A stretch of DNA of 13,704 nucleotides from Saprospiraceae bacterium (GCA_020630045.1 JAHDCE010000043.1:1-13704), one strand, 5' to 3'. Shown: positions 1 to 8,073, counted from the stretch's first letter. Numbers and translations: made by a program. The notes: generated by a model not told the origin, from the sequence alone.

Positions 1-1
1 T

Positions 2-109
2 GAAAACATTAATATCGACAAGGAAAAAGGATTGGTTTCCGGCGACTTGTCCATTTATATCGCAACAGAAACATTGTGCACTCTCCGTGTAACCACTAAT
101 CAAAAATAA
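2..109 (+). CDS. 3' end of an unidentified protein (partial)
   Basis: An open frame enters from the left edge and stops at TAA 107-109, giving the last 35 residues of a protein that ends in TTNQK. The stop lies 3 bp before the ATG of the spermidine-synthase-like gene, and this tight same-strand spacing suggests co-transcription. The visible tail alternates charged and beta-prone stretches (for example DLSIYIA) with no membrane segment. I do not recognise the family from so short a piece. The frame is supported mainly by its position and its clean stop, so it could be spurious, although most of this phylum's operons are packed in this way. Confidence 0.55.
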   Translation, partial: ENINIDKEKGLVSGDLSIYIATETLCTLRVTTNQK

Positions 110-112
110 CGG

Positions 113-1693
113 ATGAATCAAAAAACCGAAACGACACTACCCCCGAATAGAATTATCGGAATCCTTTTATTATCAGGGTTCCTCACTTCGATTTGTGGAA
201 TATTATATGAATTATTAATCAGTACGGTATCGAGTTATTTCCAAGGAAGCAGTGTACTGCATTTCTCCTTGGTCATCGGCTTCTTCCTTTCTTTTATGGG
301 GGTCGGATCATTCTTTTCCAGATACACGAATGGTGATTTAATCCGATGGTTTATCCGGTTCGAAGTCATACTTAGTTTGCTTGGTGGCTTTTCCACATTC
401 ATATTGTATTTCGCTTTTTCATTGACTCCTTATTTCTACTTCATTACATTCTCGCTTATTGGAATATTAGGTATTTTTATCGGTATAGAAATACCTGTCT
501 TGACCCGTATCGTCCGCAAGTACGACAGCCTCACCAATGCGCTGGCAAATGTTTTGTCTTTTGACTATTTAGGGGCTTTGGTCGCTTCATTATTATTCCC
601 TTTACTATTGCTCCCTTATGCAGGAACCATGCGCACTGCTTTTATTGTCGGGTTCATGAATTTATTGGTTGCAATTGGTAATACTTGGGTATTCAGAAAA
701 ACCCTGAAGGATGTCTGGAAGTTGTACTTATTGGAGTTGGTCGTAGGGGTATTATTACTAGGAGGAATTATATTTTCTTTTGAGCTCGTAGGGTTTTATG
801 ACAAGTTTTTATATCGTGATAATATCATGTTGTCCAAGCAATCAACCTATCAACAAATCGTAGTAACGAAATGGAACAAAGATGTCCGTTTGTATTTGAA
901 TGGCAACTTGCAATTTTCATCCCGCGACGAATATCGCTATCATGAATCATTGGTTCATGTACCTGTATCATTCGCGACAGCGAAAGAAAAAATATTAATA
1001 CTAGGCGGAGGCGACGGACTCGCCGCTCGGGAATTATTAAAATATGACGACATCGGTTCTATTGAAGTCGTGGATTTAGACCCGGCCATTACGGACATTG
1101 CCCAGCAGAACGAATATTTCAAAACATTGAATGCGGATGCGATGAACCATCCGAAAGTCACCATCCATAATATGGATGCCTACAAATTCATAGAAGCTTC
1201 TTCTGATTATTACAATGTCATATTGATAGATTTGCCCGACCCTTCAAACACGGATTTGGGTAAACTATATAGCCTAGGATTTTACAACATGATTCAAGGG
1301 AGGTTGGCCGCCGGGGGTGTATTGGTCACGCAATCCACTTCTCCATTTTTCGCTCCGGAGGCTTTTTGGTGCATCCACAACACCATGAAAGAAACTTTCC
1401 CTAACACCGTTCCGTATCAAGTTTATATTCCCACATTCGGGCAATGGGGTTTCAATATGGGCATTAAGGAGCCGACACTGGCATATGACAACGACTCCAT
1501 CATCACGAATCAATTGGCTAAGCATATTACAGATACGGATGAAAAAATAAAATATAGGTTTTTGGCACCGGAAATGGTACAGGGTTTGTTCCAGTTCGGT
1601 AAAGATGAATCCCCGATGGATACTAAAACCAACCGGGTAGACAACCACATCTTATTACAATATTACTCTAAGGGCTGGAATCGATCCAGATAA
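113..1693 (+). CDS. Membrane-anchored spermidine-synthase-like aminopropyltransferase
   Basis: This is a 526-residue protein in two parts. Residues 1-230 hold about seven hydrophobic helices (roughly 14-39, 48-68, 78-103, 109-130, 152-170, 172-194, 204-226). Residues about 240-526 form a spermidine-synthase-type Rossmann domain. Family motifs are present in order: YQQI near 245, LNG..Q followed by DE (272-273) and YHE (276-278), the nucleotide-binding loop GGGDG (298-302), the acidic VVDLD strand end, and DLPDP (373-377), which matches the catalytic aspartate region of aminopropyltransferases. The family moves an aminopropyl group from decarboxylated S-adenosylmethionine to a diamine; substrate and product here are inferred. 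No S-adenosylmethionine decarboxylase gene is visible. Soluble SpeE is about 290 residues, so the membrane half is an addition known in a bacterial subfamily whose role is poorly defined. The only reasonable start is ATG 113, 3 bp after the previous stop. Confidence 0.88.
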   Translation: MNQKTETTLPPNRIIGILLLSGFLTSICGILYELLISTVSSYFQGSSVLHFSLVIGFFLSFMGVGSFFSRYTNGDLIRWFIRFEVILSLLGGFSTFILYFAFSLTPYFYFITFSLIGILGIFIGIEIPVLTRIVRKYDSLTNALANVLSFDYLGALVASLLFPLLLLPYAGTMRTAFIVGFMNLLVAIGNTWVFRKTLKDVWKLYLLELVVGVLLLGGIIFSFELVGFYDKFLYRDNIMLSKQSTYQQIVVTKWNKDVRLYLNGNLQFSSRDEYRYHESLVHVPVSFATAKEKILILGGGDGLAARELLKYDDIGSIEVVDLDPAITDIAQQNEYFKTLNADAMNHPKVTIHNMDAYKFIEASSDYYNVILIDLPDPSNTDLGKLYSLGFYNMIQGRLAAGGVLVTQSTSPFFAPEAFWCIHNTMKETFPNTVPYQVYIPTFGQWGFNMGIKEPTLAYDNDSIITNQLAKHITDTDEKIKYRFLAPEMVQGLFQFGKDESPMDTKTNRVDNHILLQYYSKGWNRSR

Positions 1694-1707
1694 AATCAAA
1701 ATCAAGC

Positions 1708-2337
1708 ATGAGATTTTTTTCTTTGTTTCTTATTTCAATATTATTAGTCAGTTGCTCGTCGATAAAAACATCTAAAAAAAACAGTTTGGAAGGAAAATAT
1801 AAATTCCAAAAACTACAAGCAGACGGACTGGATTACATCGAAACTTACGACTATGCCGTAGCCACCCAAACCAATAAAGAATTCGACGGAGAACAATATT
1901 GGGTCAACGAATTGAATGGACAAGTTGACATGAATTTAGAATTACAAAAAGGTCAATACATATTGACTTCTCAATTCAAAGAAAAGGAAACTATTGTTAT
2001 TGAAAAAGGCACTTACCGAACCCAAGGGGACAGCATCACTTTTATCCCTGAAAACATTTATACTTCGGATAAAGAATTGAAAGATATGTTCAAGGAATTT
2101 GAGAAGTATTCTGAAACGTTTGGAAAAATCAGTCGCAAAAATTATCGTCTGGGAAAAGGTGTGAATGGAGAGGATTTTTTCTTACAAGTTACAAGGAGTG
2201 AACATCGATGTTTATTCCAATATGAAAATGGGATGATAAAATTCGACAACTCCTCTTTCGCTTACTTCTTCCCCCGAAATGATTTCTTTTACAAAGAAGA
2301 AAAATATCGGTCTTCCTTATTTTTAATCCGACAATAA
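1708..2337 (+). CDS. Predicted lipoprotein of unknown function
   Basis: This is a 209-residue protein. Residues 1-16 are a short hydrophobic signal ending in the lipobox LVSC, with Cys16 as the predicted lipidated residue, so it should sit in the cell envelope. The mature part begins with a Ser/Lys-rich linker (SSIKTSKKNS). About residues 27-120 then follow with alternating short strands, including G-Y and I-x-x-G-T-Y patterns reminiscent of lipocalin-like lipoproteins; this resemblance is weak and I do not assign the family. It starts 14 bp after the aminopropyltransferase stop on the same strand, so the two are probably co-transcribed. The stop codon TAA (2335-2337) overlaps the A-run that forms the U-tail of the opposing gldN terminator. 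A physical or functional link to the membrane aminopropyltransferase is inference from context only. Confidence 0.75.
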   Translation: MRFFSLFLISILLVSCSSIKTSKKNSLEGKYKFQKLQADGLDYIETYDYAVATQTNKEFDGEQYWVNELNGQVDMNLELQKGQYILTSQFKEKETIVIEKGTYRTQGDSITFIPENIYTSDKELKDMFKEFEKYSETFGKISRKNYRLGKGVNGEDFFLQVTRSEHRCLFQYENGMIKFDNSSFAYFFPRNDFFYKEEKYRSSLFLIRQ

Positions 2338-2378
2338 AAAGACCGAAACCGATGTCTTTACAGACAATCGGCCTCGGT
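2336..2378 (-). terminator. Rho-independent terminator of gldM-gldN
   Basis: Read on the minus strand, the arms ACCGAGGCCGA and TCGGTTTCGGT plus an inner TGTCT/AGACA stem enclose a GUAA (GNRA-type) tetraloop. This gives about 16 pairs with two G-U wobbles and one bulged U, followed by the tail CUUUUUAUUG. On the plus strand the wobbles become A-C mismatches, and no immediate U-run follows, only a looser T-rich stretch at 2390-2400. The element therefore belongs mainly to the gldN direction. It starts about 20 bp past the gldN stop and its tail reaches into the stop codon of the convergent lipoprotein gene. It may also act weakly for the plus-strand operon. Confidence 0.85.
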
Positions 2379-2398
2379 GCAAATCAGAACTTTATTTT

Positions 2399-3256
2399 TT
2401 ACATCTCCCAAAGGTCATGTTCGAAGTTGAATATTTCATCATTCAACTTTTTAGATTCTAGCAACAAATCCACACCTTGTAATCCGGGAACACCTTCTAA
2501 TTTCCGATCATAAATATTGGATGATTTATAGATATTGGATGCGAAATACCGCATATTGAAAATATCGTCCCAACTCATCGGAGCATTGTCATTATTTCCA
2601 TTAAAAGCCAATTCGTGTCCCAATACTTGTCTGGCGTGAGGAAAGTAAATCCAAAACATCGGTAGTTCATATTTGAATTCTCCGAAGTCGTCATATACAT
2701 CGAGCAATGGAGCGATACCGATGATACGGGATTTCATGGTCGAAGTATTGCTGTCAAAATACCACACCTCTTTTACACGGAACCGTTTTACATCGTCCGA
2801 ATTGAATTCGTCTTTCACTACAGTGAGATCCATTTGTCCTGTATTGGGATCATAAATCGGAATCGTATCCACCGTATACAAAGACTGTTCTACCTCCGAT
2901 GTGGACATGGGTTCCGAAAAGTCTTCTTGGTCATTGATGTGGTATGCGGTAAGACTGCCATCCAGAATCCCTTCTTTCAGGATATCAAAAAACATTCTTT
3001 TAGGATAACGGAAGTGGAGGTTCATTTTTTGACGGGTATCAATGACACGCCATACTTTTTTCTCCCAAAAGATATCCGCTTCCCGAATCGGGGCATAAGG
3101 CAATATCCTGCGTTGCTTGTGAATGGTCTTTTCGACAATACCGTCCAAGGGAACGGGGTCGGCTTCTCTAATGGGTGATTCGGGTGATTGGGCATTACTC
3201 ATGAGAGAAATGGAGAATAACAATACAAGGATGGAAAAAACGATTTTTTGATTCAT
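2399..3256 (-). CDS. gldN: Type IX secretion system protein GldN (PorN family)
   Basis: This is a 285-residue protein with a signal peptide (residues 1-22, hydrophobic core FSILVLLFSISL, cleavage likely after SNA). The mature part carries the family pattern IREADIFWEKKVWRVIDTRQ followed by MNLHFRYP, then KEGILDGSLTAY, VKEVWYFD, IGIAPL and PMFWIYFP, and WDDIFNMRYFASNIYKSSN near the C terminus. In known systems GldN/PorN binds the lipoprotein GldK/PorK in a periplasmic ring beneath the outer membrane and is required for secretion through SprA and for gliding. It follows gldM on the same strand with a 108-bp gap containing a strong RNA hairpin. It is shorter than the roughly 340-360 residues I recall for Flavobacterium and Porphyromonas homologues; the core motifs are intact, so this looks like normal length variation. 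No gldK is in the window. Confidence 0.93.
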   Translation of the reverse strand: MNQKIVFSILVLLFSISLMSNAQSPESPIREADPVPLDGIVEKTIHKQRRILPYAPIREADIFWEKKVWRVIDTRQKMNLHFRYPKRMFFDILKEGILDGSLTAYHINDQEDFSEPMSTSEVEQSLYTVDTIPIYDPNTGQMDLTVVKDEFNSDDVKRFRVKEVWYFDSNTSTMKSRIIGIAPLLDVYDDFGEFKYELPMFWIYFPHARQVLGHELAFNGNNDNAPMSWDDIFNMRYFASNIYKSSNIYDRKLEGVPGLQGVDLLLESKKLNDEIFNFEHDLWEM

Positions 3257-3275
3257 GATTCGCTGGTTTTAAATA

Positions 3276-3299
3276 GGGACGGGCACTATCGCCCGCCCC
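3276..3299 (-). other. GC-rich RNA hairpin in the gldM-gldN gap
   Basis: On the minus strand, GGGGCGGGC, the loop GAUAGU and GCCCGUCCC form a 9-bp stem with eight Watson-Crick pairs and one G-U pair. On the plus strand the same position is an A-C mismatch, so the fold favours the gldM-to-gldN transcript. It ends 19 nt before the gldN ATG. What follows is UAUUUAAAAC rather than a clean U-run, so it is not a standard terminator. Plausible roles are a partial terminator, an RNase-stop that sets the gldM:gldN ratio, or a translation-control element. The function is inferred; only the pairing is seen. Confidence 0.6.
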
Positions 3300-3364
3300 A
3301 GTGAATAAGTCGGTAAAAGGAATACTCCTTGCGGACATAGACTGCCCGATATCATTCGGTCTCT

Positions 3365-4891
3365 TTACTTAATATTAAATGCCATTCCGTTAAGGGTTCG
3401 GGCAACTTCGTCTCCGGGGCACATGACCTTGACGTCATTGAAGAAATAGGCATCGCCGAAATCCGCTTTCTTAATCAAATCCTTGGCTCGTCCCTGATAG
3501 GTTCCTCCTTGATTCCTGACCGGTTGAGCATCGCCGTTCTTAGGCAATCTGACCAGTTCGAAACCCCTGATTTTACACCTCGCGTCAAAATCGAAGTTCA
3601 TCAGCAAGGGAATCGGCCCTCTGTGCGCTCGGAATTCGGCGGGACTCATACGCCCTCCGGTACTCTTGCCCAAGTGCAAGACTGGATCCGGAATGGGTTT
3701 GACCCGATATTCGAATTTCGTAGGCGCTAATCCATCACCGGATACAGTGATGGTCGCCTTGCCCGGCTTTCTGGGTTTGGCCACATATTTCCCATGACTG
3801 ATTTTGGACAGATTCGTTCCGGCCGCATTAACTTGAAGCGAAGTGGAATTGATACCTGCCGCCGATATAGAAATCGGATTTTCGACACCTACATACATGA
3901 CATTCATCTTGTCGGCCGATACGGCGACACTTCGCTCCCCTACTTCGTAAGTGAATTTTTTCTCGTATGTTTTCACTCTTCCCGTTAGCGGATTCCTCAC
4001 TTTGATCACAGCATTGTATGTCTTTGTCCCCGTACTACCGGGCGTCAGTCGGAATTCGGCCTTTCCGTTCTTGACCGGATAAGTTTTGCCGTCGATTGCG
4101 ACTGATACATTGTTCGATGTACTACTGTAAGCTCCTAGGAATACTTCCCCTGTATAATCCTCTCCACGGATAACATAACCCTTGTCAGCCGATACCACTA
4201 CTTCAAATTCGTCCATCGGGATATCCTCTTCCCCTTTTGACTTTTTGAAGAAATAATTCAACACGGCGGTTTCGGATGTTTTCACATCATTCCGCAACTT
4301 GGTAAACATGGGCAGTACGGCTATCACCGGCATTTCTCCGAAGGAGAACCGAGCCCAAGTCTCCTTGTCGGAGTCTTCGGGAATTTCCGGGATATTCAAG
4401 GGAAGACCGGCCGCCAATTTTTCTCTGGCGGCTTCGTCTTCCACTAAGGTGAGTAGGCGATTCCGGGCTTCTACTATCTTTTGCTCTAATTCATCACCTT
4501 TGGCCTCCTCTATGAGTAGGCGGGTAGTGATATCTTTGTCCTTGTATCTGACCGGACGTTCGGGCTTTTCAGGATCCGGACCTCCAGCTTCTACAACTAG
4601 TGTCTCTCTCAGTTCTTGGATGTATCCATCCAACTCTTTCGCAATGTTCCGAGCTTCCTCGGCTTTCTCATAATAAGGCCTGTATTTCCTATAAGCCTTG
4701 GTTTGTTTTTCGATTGATTTCAGTATCCTATCATTGGTGTTATCAACGATAGAATTGCTGTTGGCGATTCCCATGTCCATGGTTAGGAAAGCGTTCATGA
4801 TTTCCGCGGAAACATTTAACGCCAACAAGGCCAATAAGACCAAGTACATGAGGTTAATCATCATTTGTCTGGGTGATTTTGAAATGGACAT
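3365..4891 (-). CDS. gldM: Type IX secretion / gliding motor protein GldM (PorM family)
   Basis: This is a 508-residue protein, close to the usual length of about 510-520. The N terminus SPRQMMINLMYLVLLALLALN, then SAEIMNAF, is the hallmark of the family. A single inner-membrane helix (about 11-29) is preceded by a conserved-position Arg (R8), which in studied systems pairs with a glutamate in the GldL helices. The long periplasmic part starts with a helical region (about 40-230, rich in K/E, including KAYRKYRPYYEKAEEARNIA). It is followed by beta domains with Ig-like repeats (for example VVSADKGYVIRGEDYTGEVF and SVAVSADKMNVMYVGVENPI), and it ends in GMAFNIK. Known role: with GldL it forms the proton-driven rotary motor that spans the periplasm and powers the type IX translocon and gliding. 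GldL is normally the gene directly upstream, but here the upstream gene is a sensor kinase. The start ATG has its own 192-bp leader, so it may have its own promoter. Confidence 0.95.
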   Translation of the reverse strand: MSISKSPRQMMINLMYLVLLALLALNVSAEIMNAFLTMDMGIANSNSIVDNTNDRILKSIEKQTKAYRKYRPYYEKAEEARNIAKELDGYIQELRETLVVEAGGPDPEKPERPVRYKDKDITTRLLIEEAKGDELEQKIVEARNRLLTLVEDEAAREKLAAGLPLNIPEIPEDSDKETWARFSFGEMPVIAVLPMFTKLRNDVKTSETAVLNYFFKKSKGEEDIPMDEFEVVVSADKGYVIRGEDYTGEVFLGAYSSTSNNVSVAIDGKTYPVKNGKAEFRLTPGSTGTKTYNAVIKVRNPLTGRVKTYEKKFTYEVGERSVAVSADKMNVMYVGVENPISISAAGINSTSLQVNAAGTNLSKISHGKYVAKPRKPGKATITVSGDGLAPTKFEYRVKPIPDPVLHLGKSTGGRMSPAEFRAHRGPIPLLMNFDFDARCKIRGFELVRLPKNGDAQPVRNQGGTYQGRAKDLIKKADFGDAYFFNDVKVMCPGDEVARTLNGMAFNIK

Positions 4892-5083
4892 ACCTATTAC
4901 ATTTTATGGTGAAACCATTTCCTTTTCCGACTTACCCGACTTGTGATGTGAAGTTGTTAGTATAATGTGGATACCAAGAATAGTAACATGAAAATTTCAA
5001 AAAAATTTATTTTTTTATTTTCTTCATATTGATATAATAATATGAATTCGCCATGCGTTTTTCTTGGTTTTAATGCATATGAA
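4892..5083. other. AT-rich gap between kinase gene and gldM
   Basis: These 192 bp separate the kinase stop from the gldM start on the minus strand. The middle (about 4990-5045) is nearly all A/T with long A and T runs and a 6-bp inverted repeat, CATATT (5025-5030) with AATATG (5039-5044). I find no U-tailed GC hairpin that would clearly end the kinase transcript, and no good match to the Bacteroidota -7 box TAnnTTTG ahead of gldM. The length and base composition still suit a gldM promoter. I see no reading frame here. Confidence 0.4.
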
Positions 5084-8005
5084 TCAATCTTCTCTTTCAA
5101 TATCTATAACGACTTCGGTACCGATTGACTCTTCTCCATCCCCTTTCAAATCATTTATTCTTATTTCAATATGAACACCATACAATTGCCTCAAGGCATC
5201 CGCCCGATCCTGTGTCAATTGCATTCCGAAAGAGGACCTGTCACGATTTGACATCCGCTTCAATCTTTCTGACTCTTCTCGTCCGACACCATTGTCCTTC
5301 ACGATACAGCGGAGTCCCTGTTTCCCCTTACGGGAAAATATAACCTCTAGTTTCCCATCCCCCTTTCGGGGAATCAATCCGTGCCTGATGGCATTTTCAA
5401 CGTGAGGCTGAATAATCATTCCGGGAACCGTCTCTTCCTCCTTGTCCAAACCATCTTTTATTTCAATATTATATTCAAAATCACCTTCATAGCAATATTG
5501 ATTTAATGCACAATACTGATCCAATAATTCTACTTCTTCTGCCAGGGTCATTTCTTCTTGTTTGGAAGAAGTCAAAAACAACCTCATCAGTTTAGCGAAC
5601 CGATTCAAAGATTCGTTTGCACGAGCATTGTCCTTTGTCAAGATACTATGTTGTATGGCATTTAATATATTAAATAAAAAATGCGGATCCATCTGTGATT
5701 GCAATGCTGACAATTCCAATTCGGCGAATCTTCTATTGATTTCATTTCTCTTTCGTTCTCGACGCTGAATGGTCTTGACACTCCAATAAACCAATAGCCC
5801 CAACAACCCAACTAATAATCCATAGAACCAATACGTTTGCCAAAACGGAGGAGTAATCACAAATGCTTGTCGAATCGAATCGCTCCAATCTCCCCCCGGG
5901 GTTTTGGCCTGCACATCTAACAAGTAATCTCCAGCAGACATGTTTGAAAAAACCAAGGATCGATTTTTGGTTTTCCGCCATTTATCATTGGGTTTCAGCT
6001 TGTATCTAAATACCAAATCCCTAGCATTTTGATAAGCGATCGCCGAATATCGAAATTCCATTTGGTCGTCATAATCCAATTTTAAAACATGTCCTCCTTC
6101 CCTTTCTTTTCCATTAACGAATATTCGTTCGTATTGTAATAACGGAGGTAACGATACATCAAAAGAAAATCGTTTTTCCAAACTCACCAATCCTTTGTTG
6201 GTTGCTAACCATATATTATTTCCAAAACCTAATATGTCATTTATTTCATAACCTTTCGCATCTTGGAAACGTGTAGACCAAGCCTCGCCCTCCTTGGACA
6301 TCTTGAACAACCCCGACTCGTTCACCCCCCAATAAATACCGCCTTTTTCCACATATAAGGCATGGCAAGATTCTTGGGAAGCATCCTCGAATTCATATGC
6401 ACTTAAATTGGACGATACCATCCAAATCCCCCTTGAAGTAGCAAGGGCGATTTTATGCTCTTCTATTTGAATAATATCATGAATTTTAAGGTGAGTGGAA
6501 TCACTACCAATGGTCATTCTTTTTCCACTGATATGCTCTGTATCGAACAAATACAAACCTTTATCAGTGCCTACCCAAACCCGATGTAATTCATCTTGGA
6601 GAAAAGCATTTACATTCCCGACATCGGCAAGCGGCCATACTCTTGGGTCGGCATCACAATGTAAATATCCATACAAAAAACCTTGTCGGTAAAAATTGAA
6701 ATACCCTTCCTCATCCATTAAGAACGGGTGAATATTTTTTTCATCTTGAAAACAGTTTTCAACTTTGTTATTATTGAAATTAAAAACGCCTTTATCAGTA
6801 GAAAAAAACAATCGTCCATCGGGATGGATTCCCATATCAAACACCTCGGCATTTATATTTCCCGGAAGGGAAACCATGCTCCAATCATACCCATTCAATA
6901 CAAAAACACCTTTTGAAGTGGCGGCCCATAATTTATTTTCATATTGCAATAAGCGATTCACTTCCACTCCTGAATCTTCAAGTCCGAGGGCGTGACTTCC
7001 GAATTGGGAATGATATATACAATATAACCCTTCGCCTTTTTCAGCTATCCAAATATTACCTTCATGATCGGCGAAAATATCATTGATGCGATTAGATAAA
7101 TGGAGGGTTTCCGTGATATCCAAGAAACCGAATGTCCTAGGATCGTACAAGTAAATCGTACCTGTTTGATCCAATATGAAAATACGGTTTTTCGACGCAG
7201 GTACTATTTTATCAGCTTCCTTCAATCGTTTCGGTAAATAATAAACCATCGGCTTCATGACTTCCGCATGAATTTCGATTCGGTTTTCACCGGTCACCCA
7301 AACCATTTCGTTTTTTCCGGCAATAGCCGTCGAAAAACCACTCCCTCTTCTCCCCCCGAAAGGGGTTAAATTTATTTTATCAGATTCGAAAATAAAGGAA
7401 AACAGCCCTAGGTCACCAAAATGTATAATAGGGTTTTGTCCGTTCGAAGATTTTGTGATTTGAAAAGGCAAGGGCTCTTCTTCTTGGGGCAAAGTGGGTA
7501 ATTTTCCGGAAGGAACAAGTCGAGCGTCCACCTCTCCTTTTTCATTTTTAAAAAACATGAATTTATGGCACTCACTTCCTGAGATGGACAGCAATTCGCT
7601 TTCGCCCAATCCGTTGACATGATGTAAAATCCAACCGTTATTTTGAGATTCAATCGTCCTGGCATCATGAGTAGGACAAGGGAGGGTTGTTTTTCCGATC
7701 TTTCCCTTAGCGGCATGATATAAAAATCCGTTATTGCTACAAATAGGTAAAACATCAGTATCCGACATTGTCATCTCATCTATTCTATCCCATTTTGATT
7801 CTTGAAAATCCACTCCATCGAATCGGATGATTCCATCTGCTGTTTCAAAATATAAATATCCGGCTCCTTGCTGTGTAATGGACAAAACATTGGAAGATGG
7901 CAAACCGGCATCCACCGTCCAACGTTTATAACGAATGGACTGCCCCTCTATGGAGGGAATGAAAGTCCCGATGAACAAAATGACGCTGACAACTATTTTC
8001 CACAT
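5084..8005 (-). CDS. Sensor histidine kinase, propeller sensor plus LytS-type kinase
   Basis: This is a 973-residue protein if started at ATG 8005, which is chosen because it directly yields the signal peptide MWKIVVSVILFIGTFIPSIEG. Residues about 25-610 carry repeated two-component-regulator propeller blades, for example GLPSSNVLSIT then IIRFDG, INDIFADHEGNIWIA, VWVGTDKGLYLFD and INDILGFGNNIWLATNKGL. About residues 650-712 form a Y_Y_Y domain (FRYKLKPNDKWRK...DYLLDVQAKTPGG). A membrane helix follows at about 724-743. The cytoplasmic kinase has MDPHFLFN with the phospho-acceptor His775, ENAIRHG (Asn871) and DNGVG (Asp904). It therefore senses a periplasmic signal and phosphorylates a response regulator, usually of the LytTR type; none is in this window. 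The ligand is unknown. An upstream in-frame extension to 8125 would overlap menA and place residues before the signal peptide, so I reject it. It is co-directional with gldM but separated from it by 192 bp. Confidence 0.92.
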   Translation of the reverse strand: MWKIVVSVILFIGTFIPSIEGQSIRYKRWTVDAGLPSSNVLSITQQGAGYLYFETADGIIRFDGVDFQESKWDRIDEMTMSDTDVLPICSNNGFLYHAAKGKIGKTTLPCPTHDARTIESQNNGWILHHVNGLGESELLSISGSECHKFMFFKNEKGEVDARLVPSGKLPTLPQEEEPLPFQITKSSNGQNPIIHFGDLGLFSFIFESDKINLTPFGGRRGSGFSTAIAGKNEMVWVTGENRIEIHAEVMKPMVYYLPKRLKEADKIVPASKNRIFILDQTGTIYLYDPRTFGFLDITETLHLSNRINDIFADHEGNIWIAEKGEGLYCIYHSQFGSHALGLEDSGVEVNRLLQYENKLWAATSKGVFVLNGYDWSMVSLPGNINAEVFDMGIHPDGRLFFSTDKGVFNFNNNKVENCFQDEKNIHPFLMDEEGYFNFYRQGFLYGYLHCDADPRVWPLADVGNVNAFLQDELHRVWVGTDKGLYLFDTEHISGKRMTIGSDSTHLKIHDIIQIEEHKIALATSRGIWMVSSNLSAYEFEDASQESCHALYVEKGGIYWGVNESGLFKMSKEGEAWSTRFQDAKGYEINDILGFGNNIWLATNKGLVSLEKRFSFDVSLPPLLQYERIFVNGKEREGGHVLKLDYDDQMEFRYSAIAYQNARDLVFRYKLKPNDKWRKTKNRSLVFSNMSAGDYLLDVQAKTPGGDWSDSIRQAFVITPPFWQTYWFYGLLVGLLGLLVYWSVKTIQRRERKRNEINRRFAELELSALQSQMDPHFLFNILNAIQHSILTKDNARANESLNRFAKLMRLFLTSSKQEEMTLAEEVELLDQYCALNQYCYEGDFEYNIEIKDGLDKEEETVPGMIIQPHVENAIRHGLIPRKGDGKLEVIFSRKGKQGLRCIVKDNGVGREESERLKRMSNRDRSSFGMQLTQDRADALRQLYGVHIEIRINDLKGDGEESIGTEVVIDIERED

Positions 8006-8073
8006 GAATCGAAAGTTACGATTTTTTGATTCAACCTCGAATCCGTTTCTTTGTAGACCACAACAGAATATCA
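8006..8073. promoter_or_regulatory. Divergent kinase/menA promoter region
   Basis: Only 68 bp lie between the kinase start (ATG at 8005, -) and the menA start (ATG 8074, +), so promoters for both must fit here or reach into the coding regions. On the minus strand TAACTTTC resembles the TAnnTTTG -7 box but has no TTG at the expected distance and lies too close to the ATG. I therefore do not call an exact promoter. No ribosome-binding purine run is seen, which is usual in this phylum. Confidence 0.45.

Noticed and set aside
1274..1648. 124-codon minus-strand open frame
   Set aside because: It lies antisense inside the catalytic domain of the aminopropyltransferase and resembles no protein.
3317..3330. 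Small hairpin AAGGA-ATAC-TCCTT in the gldM-gldN gap
   Set aside because: Five weak pairs are expected by chance in a region this size; the neighbouring GC-rich stem is the only convincing one.
4299..4673. 124-codon plus-strand Ser-rich open frame
   Set aside because: It is antisense to the helical part of GldM; the Ser richness mirrors Glu/Arg/Ala codons of the real gene.
5025..5044. CATATT...AATATG inverted repeat as terminator of the kinase gene
   Set aside because: The stem is six A/T-rich pairs with an 8-nt loop and no directly following U-run on the minus strand; too weak to call.
8026..8073. Earlier menA start at ATG 8026
   Set aside because: It adds 16 charged residues before the conserved N terminus and uses up the shared promoter gap.
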